This document shows, piece after piece, positions 36,344-44,108 of a stretch of DNA of 64,000 nucleotides. Position 1 is the first letter of the stretch. Every line of letters starts with the position of its first letter. Source of the DNA: Amycolatopsis camponoti (GTDB lineage: Bacteria; Actinomycetota; Actinomycetes; Mycobacteriales; Pseudonocardiaceae); NCBI RefSeq assembly GCF_902497555.1, contig NZ_CABVGP010000002.1, positions 2,058,501-2,122,500 of the forward strand, read 5' to 3'. Both the position numbers and the translations under genes were made by a program. The notes under the pieces are model-generated. The model worked only from the letters and a program-made list of their open reading frames with translations, was not told the DNA's origin and did not search any database.

Positions 36344-38287
36344 GTGCGTCCTGCCGACATCGAAACCCTCGTCGTCCCCGGCCGTCCCGCGCTGCGCGGG
36401 AACCTGCTGCTCACCGCGCTGAAGAAGCCCGACCTCGAGACGAACGCCGCGCACAGCGCGCTGCGCCGCGTCTCGCTCGACGGTGGCGAGTCCGCGTGGA
36501 CGCACGGTCCGCGCGACTCGGCGCCGTCGATCTCCCCGGACGGGCGCTGGGTGGCGTTCCTCCGCTCGGGAGAGGGCAAGGGCGCCGACGGCAGCCCGCA
36601 GCTGCACGTCATGCCGGCCGACGGGGGTGACGCGCGCCGCCTGACGTCGCTGCACCTCGGGGCCGGCGAACCCGCTTGGGCGCCGGACTCCCGACGGATC
36701 GCCTTCACCGCGCGCGTGCCCGAAGCCGGCCGCTACGGGACGGCGGACGCCGACGGCGAAACCCCGGAGCCGGCCGCCGAGGCCCCGCGCCGGATCACGC
36801 GCATGGACTACCGGATCGACGACCTCGGGTTCCTGCGCGACCGCGTGCAGCGGCTGTTCGTGGTCGACGCGCTGGCGGAGGATCTGGCGGAGCCCGAGCC
36901 GCTGACCGGCGACGGCTTCGACGTGACTTACCCGGCGTGGACCCCGGACGGCACCCGCGTCGTCTTCACCGCGCCGCCGGAGTGGGGTGCGGCCGAGAGC
37001 GACTTCCGCGACGTCTGCGCGATCTCCGCCGACGGTGGGGAGCCTGAGGTTCTCGTGCGGGGCGAAGGGTTCTCGGAGCGCCCGGTGTTCGGCGCCGACG
37101 GCACGCTGTTCTACTTCGGGCAGGACTTCGGCGAGCACCACGAAGCCGCGATGACCGGGCTCTACACGGCGGTACCCGAGTTCGGCGCCGGCCCGGTCAA
37201 GGCGCGCCGGCTCACCGACATCGAGACCGTCGACTGCGAGACCTCGGCGGGCCCGCCGGCGCCGCGCGAGGGCGACGTGCTCGTGGCCGTCCGCCACCGC
37301 GGCGCGGTGGAGCTGCGCGCGGTCGCCGTCGACGCCGCGGACGCCCCGCTGGCCGACCTGCCGGTGGTCTACGCGGACCGCACCGCCCTCCGGTCGTTCA
37401 CCCTGGACGGCTCGGTGCTGGCGGCGGTGATCGCGACGCCGGACACCGCGGGCGAGGTCGTGCTGCTGCGGGACGGCACCCCACAGGTGCTGACGGACTA
37501 CGCGAAGCCGGTGCGCGACAAGGGTATCCGGCCGATGATCGAGCTGGAGACCACGGCGCCGGACGGCTACCCGGTGCACGGCTGGCTGGTGCTGCCCGAA
37601 GGCGACGGCCCGCACCCGGTGCTGCGCGTGGTGCACGGCGGCCCGTTCACCCAGCAGGACTGGGCGGTGTTCGACGAGGCCCAGGTGTACGCGGCCGCGG
37701 GGTACGCGGTGGTGCTCGGCAACCCGCGCGGGTCGGCGGGCTACGGGCAGACCCACGGCCACGCGATCACGCACGGCTTCGGCACGGTCGACGTCGACGA
37801 CGTCCTGGCGCTGCTGGACAAGGCCCTCGAACGCCCGGAGCTGGACTCCTCCCGCGTCGGCATCATGGGCGGCTCGTACGGCGGGTTCATGACGAGCTGG
37901 CTGGCGGCCCACCACAGCGAGCGCTTCAAGGCGGCGTGGAGCGAGCGCGCGGTCAACGCGTGGGACTCGATGGTCGGCAGCTCCGACATCGGCTACACGT
38001 TCGTCGACGCGTACATCGGCGCCGATCCGGCGGAGCAGCGCGCCCGTTCGCCGCTGTCGTACGCCGCGCAGATCAAGATCCCGTTCATGGTGGCGCATTC
38101 GGAGCAGGACTGGCGGTGCCCGCTGGAGCAGGGGCAGCGGATGTTCGTGGCGCTGCGCCGCGCGGGCGCGCCGGCGGAGTTCCTGCTGTTCCCCGGGGAA
38201 GGCCACGAGCTGTCCCGGTCGGGGCGTCCGCGGCACCGGGTGCAGCGCTTCGAAGCGATCCTCGAGTGGTGGGGGCGGCACCTGTAA
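36344..38287 (+). CDS. S9 family prolyl oligopeptidase/acylaminoacyl peptidase
   Basis: This 647-residue cytoplasmic protein has an N-terminal beta-propeller (about 1-390, with ISPDGRWVAF and WAPDSRRIAF repeats) and a C-terminal alpha/beta hydrolase. The triad is Ser in MGGSYGGFM (about 509), Asp in HSEQDWRCP (about 587) and His in GEGHEL (about 620). It trims short peptides or removes acylated N-terminal residues. The start is a leaderless GTG. The HAD phosphatase gene begins directly after its TAA, so both are co-transcribed. Confidence 0.92.
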   Translation: MRPADIETLVVPGRPALRGNLLLTALKKPDLETNAAHSALRRVSLDGGESAWTHGPRDSAPSISPDGRWVAFLRSGEGKGADGSPQLHVMPADGGDARRLTSLHLGAGEPAWAPDSRRIAFTARVPEAGRYGTADADGETPEPAAEAPRRITRMDYRIDDLGFLRDRVQRLFVVDALAEDLAEPEPLTGDGFDVTYPAWTPDGTRVVFTAPPEWGAAESDFRDVCAISADGGEPEVLVRGEGFSERPVFGADGTLFYFGQDFGEHHEAAMTGLYTAVPEFGAGPVKARRLTDIETVDCETSAGPPAPREGDVLVAVRHRGAVELRAVAVDAADAPLADLPVVYADRTALRSFTLDGSVLAAVIATPDTAGEVVLLRDGTPQVLTDYAKPVRDKGIRPMIELETTAPDGYPVHGWLVLPEGDGPHPVLRVVHGGPFTQQDWAVFDEAQVYAAAGYAVVLGNPRGSAGYGQTHGHAITHGFGTVDVDDVLALLDKALERPELDSSRVGIMGGSYGGFMTSWLAAHHSERFKAAWSERAVNAWDSMVGSSDIGYTFVDAYIGADPAEQRARSPLSYAAQIKIPFMVAHSEQDWRCPLEQGQRMFVALRRAGAPAEFLLFPGEGHELSRSGRPRHRVQRFEAILEWWGRHL

Positions 38288-38920
38288 GTGCGCGGCCTGG
38301 TCTGCTTCGACGTCGACGGCACGCTGGCCCCCGGCCCGAGCTCGTGCGCGTGGGTGGCCGCAGTGCTGGGACACGAGGCCGAGCTCGTGGCGGCCGAAGC
38401 GGCGTACGACGCGGGCCTGATGACCAACCAGGAGGCGTCGGTGATCGACGCGCGCGGCTGGGCCGGGCACACCGAGGCCGAGATCGGGGCCCGGCTGGCG
38501 TCCTTGCCGCTGGTCGAGGGGATCGCCGAGACGGTGGAGTGGTGCCACGAGCACAGCCTGCGCCCGATCCTGACGACGCTCGCGTGGACGCCGGTGGGGC
38601 GCATGCTCGCCGGGCGGTTCGGGTTCGCCGCGTACTGCGGGCCGGTGCCCGCGGTGCGCGACGGCCGCTACACCGGCGACGTCGCCGAGCACTTCGACGA
38701 GTACGGCAAGCGGGACTTCGCGCTGGCCCAGGGCATCGCCCCCGAGCGGTGCGTCGCCGTGGGGGACGGCCGGTCGGACCTGCCGCTGTTCGCCGCCGTC
38801 GGGATGAGCATCGGCTTCAACGCCTCGCCGCCGGCCCGCGCCGTCGCGACCCAAGTCGTCGACTCCGGTGACCTGACCGCGATCGTCCCGCTGCTCGAAG
38901 CTCAGTTCAGCAGCGTGTAG
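38288..38920 (+). CDS. HAD-IB family phosphatase (SerB-like)
   Basis: This 210-residue protein has the HAD motif I CFDVDGTLA (catalytic Asp8 and Asp10), motif II LTTLAW, motif III Lys in GKRDFAL and motif IV VGDGRSDLPLF. The cap is the short helical IB type. It is close to SerB, but no amino-acid substrate is assured. Start GTG is the base after the S9 stop codon. It runs 19 nt into the convergent RES gene. Confidence 0.88.
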   Translation: MRGLVCFDVDGTLAPGPSSCAWVAAVLGHEAELVAAEAAYDAGLMTNQEASVIDARGWAGHTEAEIGARLASLPLVEGIAETVEWCHEHSLRPILTTLAWTPVGRMLAGRFGFAAYCGPVPAVRDGRYTGDVAEHFDEYGKRDFALAQGIAPERCVAVGDGRSDLPLFAAVGMSIGFNASPPARAVATQVVDSGDLTAIVPLLEAQFSSV

Positions 38921-39558
38921 TTCAGCTCTTCGCAGACCCGGCCCAGCGGGACGTCCAGGCCCGGGTGGTCCAGCGGCAGCAGCACGTCCGGCGCGATCGG
39001 CAGCGCCGCGCCCGCCGGCGGGTCCCACAGGCAGATCGCCGGGTCGCCGGAGTCCATCGAGGAGCGGTACCAGAGGCCGTCGAGGTCGCTGAACGCGCCG
39101 CGGATCGCGCGGGCCCACGCCTGCGTCAGCTTCTTCGGGCCGCTGGAGATCTCCTGCGACGCGCCCACCCGCGTCGGCCACAGGCTGGTCAGGTCGAGCA
39201 GGCGCAGCGTGCGCGTCGGGCGGACGACGACGAGCCGGGGACCGCGCGTGCGGCGGTCGACCGCGGAGCTCGTCTGGAAGACCTCGGCGACCGAGGTGCG
39301 CACCGTGAGGCCGAAGTAGAGGACCCCGTTCGCGGGGTCGGTGACCGGGGCGCCGCCGCGCCCGGGCGACTGCTGGTCGAACCGGCCGTGCGGGAGCGGG
39401 CCGGTGTAGCGGAACGAGTTCCACTGCTGGGGGTGGTTGCCGTGCGCGGTGAAGATCCGGACGAGCCTGGTCGTGGGCTGGACCGTCACCACGTCGTTGG
39501 CGCGATTCAGCTGCCGGACCAGGACGGATCGGGCGGGCGGCAGCGGGAGCCGGGCCAT
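38902..39558 (-). CDS. RES-domain toxin (probable NAD+-degrading enzyme)
   Basis: This 218-residue protein carries the conserved residues that name the RES domain: Arg in TRLVRIF (31/34), Glu92 in SVAEVF and Ser166 in WYRSSMD, with Tyr81 in the LYFG strand. Characterised RES toxins, such as mycobacterial MbcT, bind NAD+ and degrade it by phosphorolysis or hydrolysis. It lies 51 bp after a gene encoding a matching Xre/MbcA-type antitoxin on the same strand. The 3' end overlaps the HAD gene. Confidence 0.88.
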   Translation of the reverse strand: MARLPLPPARSVLVRQLNRANDVVTVQPTTRLVRIFTAHGNHPQQWNSFRYTGPLPHGRFDQQSPGRGGAPVTDPANGVLYFGLTVRTSVAEVFQTSSAVDRRTRGPRLVVVRPTRTLRLLDLTSLWPTRVGASQEISSGPKKLTQAWARAIRGAFSDLDGLWYRSSMDSGDPAICLWDPPAGAALPIAPDVLLPLDHPGLDVPLGRVCEELNYTLLN

Positions 39559-39609
39559 GGGTCGGGGGTGGTCCGTCCTTGTCGGTGATCTTGCTCGGGG
39601 TGGTCCAGC

Positions 39610-40191
39610 CTAGAACGGCGAGCCGAGCGTGGCGATGAGGCGGGCGACGTGGTCCGGGTCACCCCCGGAGAGGAGCCATTGGCGCGGGGTCGCGGGATGC
39701 TCGTTGATGACGAGGTCCGGCTGGGGCGTGCTCATGAACGCGGCGACGACGAGCGCCGGCTGGTCTTCGGGGAGGGCCTTGAGCACGACTTCGAGGCCGG
39801 GCAGCACGCCCGAGCCGGCGAACTGCCACGCCGGCAGCCGCCAGCCGCCGTCCTTCCAGCCGGTCAGCCTGCCTTCCTTGAGGCGGTGGCGGATCCGGCT
39901 GTCGTCGACGCCGAGCGCCCGCGCCGCCTCGTTGACGCTGAGCGCGCCCTCGGCCAGCACGGCGTGCGCGGCGACGGTTCGCGCCCGGAAGTCCGGCTCG
40001 CCTTCGCGGTGCGGCGACAGGTCGAGGCCGACGTCGGTGAGCGCGGCCCGCTGATCGGCGGAGAAGTAGTGCGATGGATCCGGGTTCGGCGGGGACAGCC
40101 TGCGCGCCGCGTCTTCGACGAGCGTGAGGAACTCGTTCGCGTCGATTTTCAAGCCCGCCTTGGCGAGGATGTTCTCCAGCGCTACAGACAT
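39610..40191 (-). CDS. Xre/MbcA/ParS-type antitoxin of the RES module
   Basis: This 193-residue protein has an N-terminal helical region, a DNA-binding segment (about 90-125: GALSVNEAARALGVDDSRIRHRLKEGRL) and a C-terminal toxin-binding part with WRLPAWQF and the ending PDLVINEHPATPRQWLLSGGDPDHVARLIATL, which resembles the domain that blocks the RES active site. It is upstream of and on the same strand as the RES gene, the usual order for RES-Xre pairs. It should neutralise the toxin and repress the pair's promoter. Confidence 0.85.
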   Translation of the reverse strand: MSVALENILAKAGLKIDANEFLTLVEDAARRLSPPNPDPSHYFSADQRAALTDVGLDLSPHREGEPDFRARTVAAHAVLAEGALSVNEAARALGVDDSRIRHRLKEGRLTGWKDGGWRLPAWQFAGSGVLPGLEVVLKALPEDQPALVVAAFMSTPQPDLVINEHPATPRQWLLSGGDPDHVARLIATLGSPF

Positions 40192-40303
40192 GAGACTGAG
40201 GTTAACCCGAAACAGCGCGCGTGTGCGGGTTCGTGCGGTTTCTTGCCCTGACTGTGGGTGAATTCACCAGAGATCGACACTTACCGCACATCAGTCAACA
40301 CGT

Positions 40304-40319
40304 TGAGTAAACAACTTCC
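40304..40319. promoter_or_regulatory. TGAGTAAACAACTTCC site (LacI-type)
   Basis: Near-identical to the site at 40390-40405, 86 bp away, and related to GGTAGTCGTTTACC in the lacI-type promoter region. The GTAAAC half-site is typical of LacI-family operators. Confidence 0.5.
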
Positions 40320-40355
40320 GGCCAGTGTGCCCGCATCGGACGACGTTGTCCAGGC

Positions 40356-40384
40356 TTGACAGAGTGCTTCTCCGGACTTACGTT
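40356..40384 (+). promoter_or_regulatory. Rightward promoter facing the 21-bp array
   Basis: A perfect -35 TTGACA (40356-40361) and TACGTT (40379-40384) with a 17-nt spacer. The predicted start near 40391 coincides with a LacI-type site. Transcription would pass the hairpin and the array, antisense to the end of the lacI-type gene. Confidence 0.6.
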
Positions 40385-40389
40385 CCGGG

Positions 40390-40405
40390 TGAGTAAACGA
40401 TTTCC
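40390..40405. promoter_or_regulatory. TGAGTAAACGATTTCC site (LacI-type)
   Basis: Overlaps the predicted +1 of the TTGACA promoter, a classic repressor place. It shares GTAAACGA with the lacI-type promoter site at 41732-41745. Confidence 0.5.
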
Positions 40406-40455
40406 GCTCCGTGCTCACAGGATCCGGCGGGTTGGCGCCGGCCATGGGGGACACA

Positions 40456-40516
40456 GGGGGTGGGGCGTGCCTGGGGGCCCGGCACGAGCCGGCCCCAGGC
40501 ACGTCGCTCCACCCCC
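40456..40516 (+). terminator. Long GC-rich hairpin before the array
   Basis: About 26 base pairs can form between GGGGGTGGGGCGTGCC... (40456-40483) and ...GGCACGTCGCTCCACCCCC (40488-40516) with small bulges and an ACGA loop. It lies 65 nt after the predicted start of the TTGACA promoter. It may be an attenuator or a structured RNA; no T tract follows. Confidence 0.55.
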
Positions 40517-40520
40517 GCAC

Positions 40521-40709
40521 AGGCGAGTCGACCTCCCCATCACGCGAGTCGACCCTTCAATCACGCGAGTCGGCTCCCCAGTCACACGTGTCGTCCATCC
40601 AGGCACGCGTGTCGTCCGTCTGGGTACGCGAGTCGGCTGTCTGCGTACGTGAGTCGGCCTTCCAGGTACGCGAATCAGCCCTTGCCGCGTGTGAGCCGGT
40701 GGTCGCACG
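40521..40709. repeat. Array of nine 21-bp degenerate repeats
   Basis: Units start at 40521, 40542, 40563, 40584, 40605, 40626, 40647, 40668 and 40689, with no deviation from 21 bp. The conserved core is ACGYGWGTCG followed by about 11 variable bases. Two units in the middle carry CGTGTCGTCC instead of CGAGTCGNCC. The period is two DNA helix turns, so all cores face the same side. Confidence 0.9.
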
Positions 40710-40711
40710 GG

Positions 40712-41689
40712 TCAGCGACGGGAGCTCTTCCGCTCGATCAGCCGGGCTTCGAGCGTCGTGGTCGTCGCGTCGCGGCTGCTGTCGGTGATCCGGGCCAGCA
40801 GGAGCTGCGCCGCCACGCGGCCGACCTCGTACGCCGGCTGGGCGACCACCGTCAGGGGCGGGTCGATGAGCGTCGTCCACGGGGCGTCGTCGAACGAGAC
40901 GATCCCGACGTCGCGGCCCGAACGCAGGCCGCGCGACGACAACGCCTCCAGTACGCCGATCGCCATCGTGCTGTTCGCGACCAGCAGCGCGTCCGGCGGC
41001 GACGGCTCGTCGAGCAGCTCCAGCGCGGCCAGCCGGGCGCCCTCGGCGCGGTATTCCGCCCGCCGGGACACGACGTTCGCCTCGCCGACGACGTCGGCGT
41101 ACCCGGCCAGGCGGTCGTCGGCGGTGCGGACACCGGCCGGCCCGGTCAGGCAGCCGACCCGGCGGTAGCCGCCCGCCAGCAGGTGCCGCGTGGCTTCGGC
41201 GGCCGCGTGGCGCGTGTCGACCAGGACCTGGTCGCCCGTGTCGGCGGGCAGCGGGCGGTCCACCGCCACCAGCGGCGTGCCCTGGCGTCGCAGGCCCTCG
41301 ACGTTCGTGGACCGGCCGGTGGGGGACAGCACCACCCCGGCGACCCGTTCTTGCAGCGCGACCTCGATGTAGCGCCGTTCCTTGTCCTCGTTCTCGTCGG
41401 AGTTGCAGAGCACGACGGAGTAGCCCGACCGCTGCGCGAGGTCCTCGACGCCGCGCGCGATGGCCGTGAAGAACGGGTTTTCGACGTCGGAGATGATCAG
41501 CGCGAGAACGGCGGTCTCCTGGCGGCGGAGGTTCCGCGCCAGCCCGTTCGGGTGGTAGCCGAGCTCGGCGGCGGCCTCCTGGACGCGCGCGGCGAGCATC
41601 GGGTCCACAGTGGACTTGCCGTTGAGCGCGCGCGACACGGTCGCCGTGGAGACGCCGGCCCTGGCCGCGACGTCGCTGATGGTGGCCAC
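40712..41689 (-). CDS. LacI family transcriptional regulator
   Basis: This 325-residue repressor has the LacI helix-turn-helix (ATISDVAARAGVSTATVSRALNG, residues 2-24), hinge helix (AARNLRR region near 50-56) and a periplasmic-binding-protein-like sugar domain. No sugar transport or catabolic gene is next to it. A GGTAGTCGTTTACC site is 43 bp upstream of its start and two related sites flank a promoter beyond its 3' end, which suggests autoregulation and control of the array transcript. A GTCCACAGTGGAC palindrome lies in the codons just after the helix-turn-helix. Confidence 0.92.
   Translation of the reverse strand: MATISDVAARAGVSTATVSRALNGKSTVDPMLAARVQEAAAELGYHPNGLARNLRRQETAVLALIISDVENPFFTAIARGVEDLAQRSGYSVVLCNSDENEDKERRYIEVALQERVAGVVLSPTGRSTNVEGLRRQGTPLVAVDRPLPADTGDQVLVDTRHAAAEATRHLLAGGYRRVGCLTGPAGVRTADDRLAGYADVVGEANVVSRRAEYRAEGARLAALELLDEPSPPDALLVANSTMAIGVLEALSSRGLRSGRDVGIVSFDDAPWTTLIDPPLTVVAQPAYEVGRVAAQLLLARITDSSRDATTTTLEARLIERKSSRR
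41603..41615. repeat. GTCCACAGTGGAC palindrome, copy 4
   Basis: A perfect 13-bp palindrome within the lacI-type gene, encoding STVD after the helix-turn-helix. A 12-bp near-copy is at 41828-41839 in the AraC-type gene. Confidence 0.7.
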
Positions 41690-41731
41690 ACGCCCTCCCT
41701 GATCACTGGTCGAAGGGAGAATAGCGCTCTT

Positions 41732-41745
41732 GGTAGTCGTTTACC
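41732..41745. promoter_or_regulatory. Candidate LacI autoregulatory operator
   Basis: GGTAGTCGTTTACC is a near-palindrome around CG with GTAAAC on one strand, 43 bp before the lacI-type ATG, resembling LacI-family operators. Confidence 0.5.
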
Positions 41746-41794
41746 GTCCGCTTACCTTCTCGGGTGAGGCCTCACTTCCGGTTGCCCGCAGGGG

Positions 41795-42730
41795 TTACGC
41801 CGAACGGAGTCGATCACTGTGCGTCGAGTCCACAGTGGAGGCCGTGCCGAAGTAGCCGCGGGGAGTCAGGCCGGTCAGGGCCCGGCAGTCCCGGCTGAGG
41901 TGCGCCTGATCGGCGTACCCCGCGGCGACGGCCAGCGCGGCCAGCCCGGAGGCGCGCGAAGCGAGGGCGACGGCCCGCTGGAAGCGGGCGACGCGGAGGT
42001 AGGTGGCGGGCCCGTACCCGACGGCTTGGACGAAACGCCGCCGCAGCCGCCGTTCGCTCACCGCGACGGGCTCTTCGAGACGTGCGGCGGCGACTTGGGC
42101 TGGGTCGGTGCCTCGGGCGAGTAGGGCGGCGACTTGCTCCGGATTCAAGCCTCCGCGGGCGATCGCGGCGGCGATCCGGTCCGGATCGGCACCCCGGGCG
42201 AGCGTCGCGGCTTCGGCTTCAGGCCGCTCCGGCGCTGCGAGAGTCCCGGCAGCCGTCACCATCGCCGCCGCCTCCGACACTCGCGCCGCCCCCGCGTCCA
42301 GCCTCGCGATCAGCGCCGCCACCGCTTGATCCGCCGGTGGCACCTCCGCCAGCCTCGACGCAACCGCTTGCGCCGGCGTCACGTCGCCCGACAGCAACCG
42401 CTCCGTCAGCAGCTCTCCGGCGTGCCCCCACAACTCGTCGAGTGGCACCCGGCGGTCGCGTAGCTCGTCGGCCGCCACGCCCAGGACCGCCGGGGCCCGG
42501 CCCGGCGTGAACCGCACTCCGCGCAGCTCAGCGCCCGGCCGGGTCACCGACGACCACGCCGCCGTGTCCGGGCCCGCGATGAACACCTCGCCGTCGCCGA
42601 CGACCAGGTCGAGGCAGCCGTCGGGGACGATCCGCTTCGGCGCCGCCGAAGCCGACCGCCACACGCAGCGGGCCACGCCCGCCAGCGGACCGGGTGGCGC
42701 CGTCTCCTCGTACACACCCCGATGATGCAC
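41795..42730 (-). CDS. AraC family regulator with an insertion in its DNA-binding domain
   Basis: This 311-residue protein has an N-terminal domain of the DUF6597 type (PDGCLDLVV, GVRFTPGRAPAVLGV) and a C-terminal AraC region ending VGYGPATYLRVARFQRAV, ALAAGYADQAHLSRDCRALTGLTPRGYF. The first helix-turn-helix is split: after VSEAAAMV (about 152) come some 70 Ala/Arg-rich residues before VSERRLRRRF (about 222). The insert contains three related segments: PDRIAAAIARG, PEQVAALLARG and PAQVAAARLE. Normal relatives lack it. The target is unknown. It ends with the near-palindrome STVD codons at 41828. Confidence 0.8.
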   Translation of the reverse strand: MHHRGVYEETAPPGPLAGVARCVWRSASAAPKRIVPDGCLDLVVGDGEVFIAGPDTAAWSSVTRPGAELRGVRFTPGRAPAVLGVAADELRDRRVPLDELWGHAGELLTERLLSGDVTPAQAVASRLAEVPPADQAVAALIARLDAGAARVSEAAAMVTAAGTLAAPERPEAEAATLARGADPDRIAAAIARGGLNPEQVAALLARGTDPAQVAAARLEEPVAVSERRLRRRFVQAVGYGPATYLRVARFQRAVALASRASGLAALAVAAGYADQAHLSRDCRALTGLTPRGYFGTASTVDSTHSDRLRSA

Positions 42731-42871
42731 CCCGGGTACGACAAAACCGCGGGCCCCCGATTGGGTGAAAGTTGGACATCTCGCGTATCAGGGGCTAACG
42801 CGCCGTGAGGTCACGGCGAGATATAGGCGACGCGCTCGACGGAAGCGCGCGCGACGAGAGAAGACCTCTTC

Positions 42872-43345
42872 ATGGGTGTTCCCACCGCGATCCCGCCCCG
42901 CCGTGACTGCCCTGGCCGCGCCAGGTCGGCCGGCAGCGTCGTGGTCGTCCTGGGCGTGCTCGCCGCCGCCGTCGCGGTGACGGCGTTCGTCGTGCCCCGG
43001 TCCGCGCGCGGACCGGCCCAGCCCGCGCCGGTGGCCGCGCCGGTCGTGCCGGCCGCGGTCGCCACCGCGAGCCACTCCGTCGTCTACGAGCTGCTCGGCG
43101 CGCACGGCGCCCAGGACGTCACCTACGCCGCCGCGGGTGCCGCGCTGACCCAGCGCGTCGAGGTGACGACGCCGTGGTCGGTGGAGTTCACCCGAGTCGG
43201 GCCGGCCGGGCGCACCGAGTTCTACAGCATCGCCGCCCGCAACCCCGGGCCCGGCGAGCTGCGCTGCCGGATCGTCGTCGACGGGGTCGTCGTCGCCGAG
43301 AAGAGCGTCACCGAGCCGGGCCGCCAGTTCAGCTGCGCCGTCTGA
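42872..43345 (+). CDS. MmpS-like membrane-anchored protein
   Basis: This 157-residue protein has one membrane segment (about 22-42) after a basic N-terminus, then an Ala/Pro-rich spacer and a beta-rich external domain with VVYELLGAHGAQDVTYAAAG and TPWSVEF. That pattern matches the MmpS transport-accessory domain. The two Cys (LRCRIVVDG and the FSCAV end) could form a disulphide. No MmpL gene is adjacent; the next gene is a FetB-like permease. Confidence 0.75.
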   Translation: MGVPTAIPPRRDCPGRARSAGSVVVVLGVLAAAVAVTAFVVPRSARGPAQPAPVAAPVVPAAVATASHSVVYELLGAHGAQDVTYAAAGAALTQRVEVTTPWSVEFTRVGPAGRTEFYSIAARNPGPGELRCRIVVDGVVVAEKSVTEPGRQFSCAV

Positions 43346-43361
43346 GAGCAGGATCGTCGGC

Positions 43362-44108
43362 GTGAACAACGCCGCGATCACCTTCGGGCCCGCCCTCGTG
43401 GCGGTGCTGGTCCTGCTCGCCGTCGCCGCCACCGCGGTCGTCCAGGCCGGCGGCCTCGGCCGCGGACGGGACGTGGTCATCGCGGCCGTCCGGGCGGTCG
43501 CGCAGCTGGCCCTCGTCTCGCTGGTGATCACCGCCGTGCTGCGGTCGGCCCCGCTCACCGGCCTGTTCGTGCTGCTCATGTTCGGCATCGCCGCGGTGAC
43601 GTCGGCGCGCCGCGCCGGGACCTGGGCGAACCTCCCGTGGACGGCACTCGCGATCGCGGCCGGCGTCGTGCCGGTGCTCGCGCTGGTGCTGGGCGCCGGG
43701 GTCGTCCCGCTCGAACCGATCGCGGTCGTGCCGATCGCCGGCATCGTCATCGGCGGCGCGATGACCGCGACGTCCCAGGCCGCGCGCCGGGCGCTCGACG
43801 AGCTGAACGCCCGTCACGGAGAGTACGAAGCCGCGCTCGCCCTGGGATTCCTGCCGCGCCCGGCCGCTCTCGAAATCTGCCGTCCGAGCGCCGGGCACGC
43901 GCTGATCCCGGCGCTGGACCAGACCCGCACGGTCGGACTGGTGACGCTGCCGGGCGCCTACGTCGGCGTGCTGCTGGGCGGCGCCGGGCCGATCCAGGCG
44001 GGCCTGACGCAGGTACTGGTCCTCATCGGGCTGCTCGCCGCGGAAGCCGTCTCGATCCTGGTGACCGTCCAGTTCGTCGCGGCCGGGAAGCTCAGCCGAG
44101 CGGCGTAG
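43362..44108 (+). CDS. FetB/UPF0014-type permease without an adjacent ATPase
   Basis: This 248-residue protein has seven membrane segments and the conserved UPF0014 segments PIAGIVIGGAMTATSQAARRALDEL, YEAALALGFLPRPA and DQTRTVGLVTLPGAYVGVLLGGAGPIQAG. In E. coli FetB pairs with the ATPase FetA for iron export. No FetA-like gene is nearby. The start is GTG 43362, 16 bp after the MmpS-like gene. It overlaps the convergent phosphatase gene. Confidence 0.88.
   Translation: MNNAAITFGPALVAVLVLLAVAATAVVQAGGLGRGRDVVIAAVRAVAQLALVSLVITAVLRSAPLTGLFVLLMFGIAAVTSARRAGTWANLPWTALAIAAGVVPVLALVLGAGVVPLEPIAVVPIAGIVIGGAMTATSQAARRALDELNARHGEYEAALALGFLPRPAALEICRPSAGHALIPALDQTRTVGLVTLPGAYVGVLLGGAGPIQAGLTQVLVLIGLLAAEAVSILVTVQFVAAGKLSRAA

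Larger units (their letters stand above)
40192..40711. other. 520-bp non-coding region with promoter, hairpin and 21-bp array
   Basis: This gap between the antitoxin start and the lacI-type stop has no convincing gene. It contains two TGAGTAAAC-type sites, a rightward promoter, a long hairpin and nine 21-bp repeats, described separately. Open frames cross it because 21 is a multiple of three, but their products are heptad-like low-complexity sequences on both strands. Confidence 0.7.

Noticed and set aside
36317..39424. Very long minus-strand reading frame (over 1000 codons)
   Set aside because: It is antisense to the S9 peptidase and HAD genes, which have clear catalytic motifs; the product has no domain.
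40521..40709. CRISPR array
   Set aside because: The 21-bp period leaves only about 11 variable bases between cores, the cores themselves vary, and no cas gene is present.
40411..40788. Coding gene through the 21-bp array
   Set aside because: The open frame gives only a heptad low-complexity sequence, similar openness exists on the other strand, and it runs on antisense into the LacI gene.
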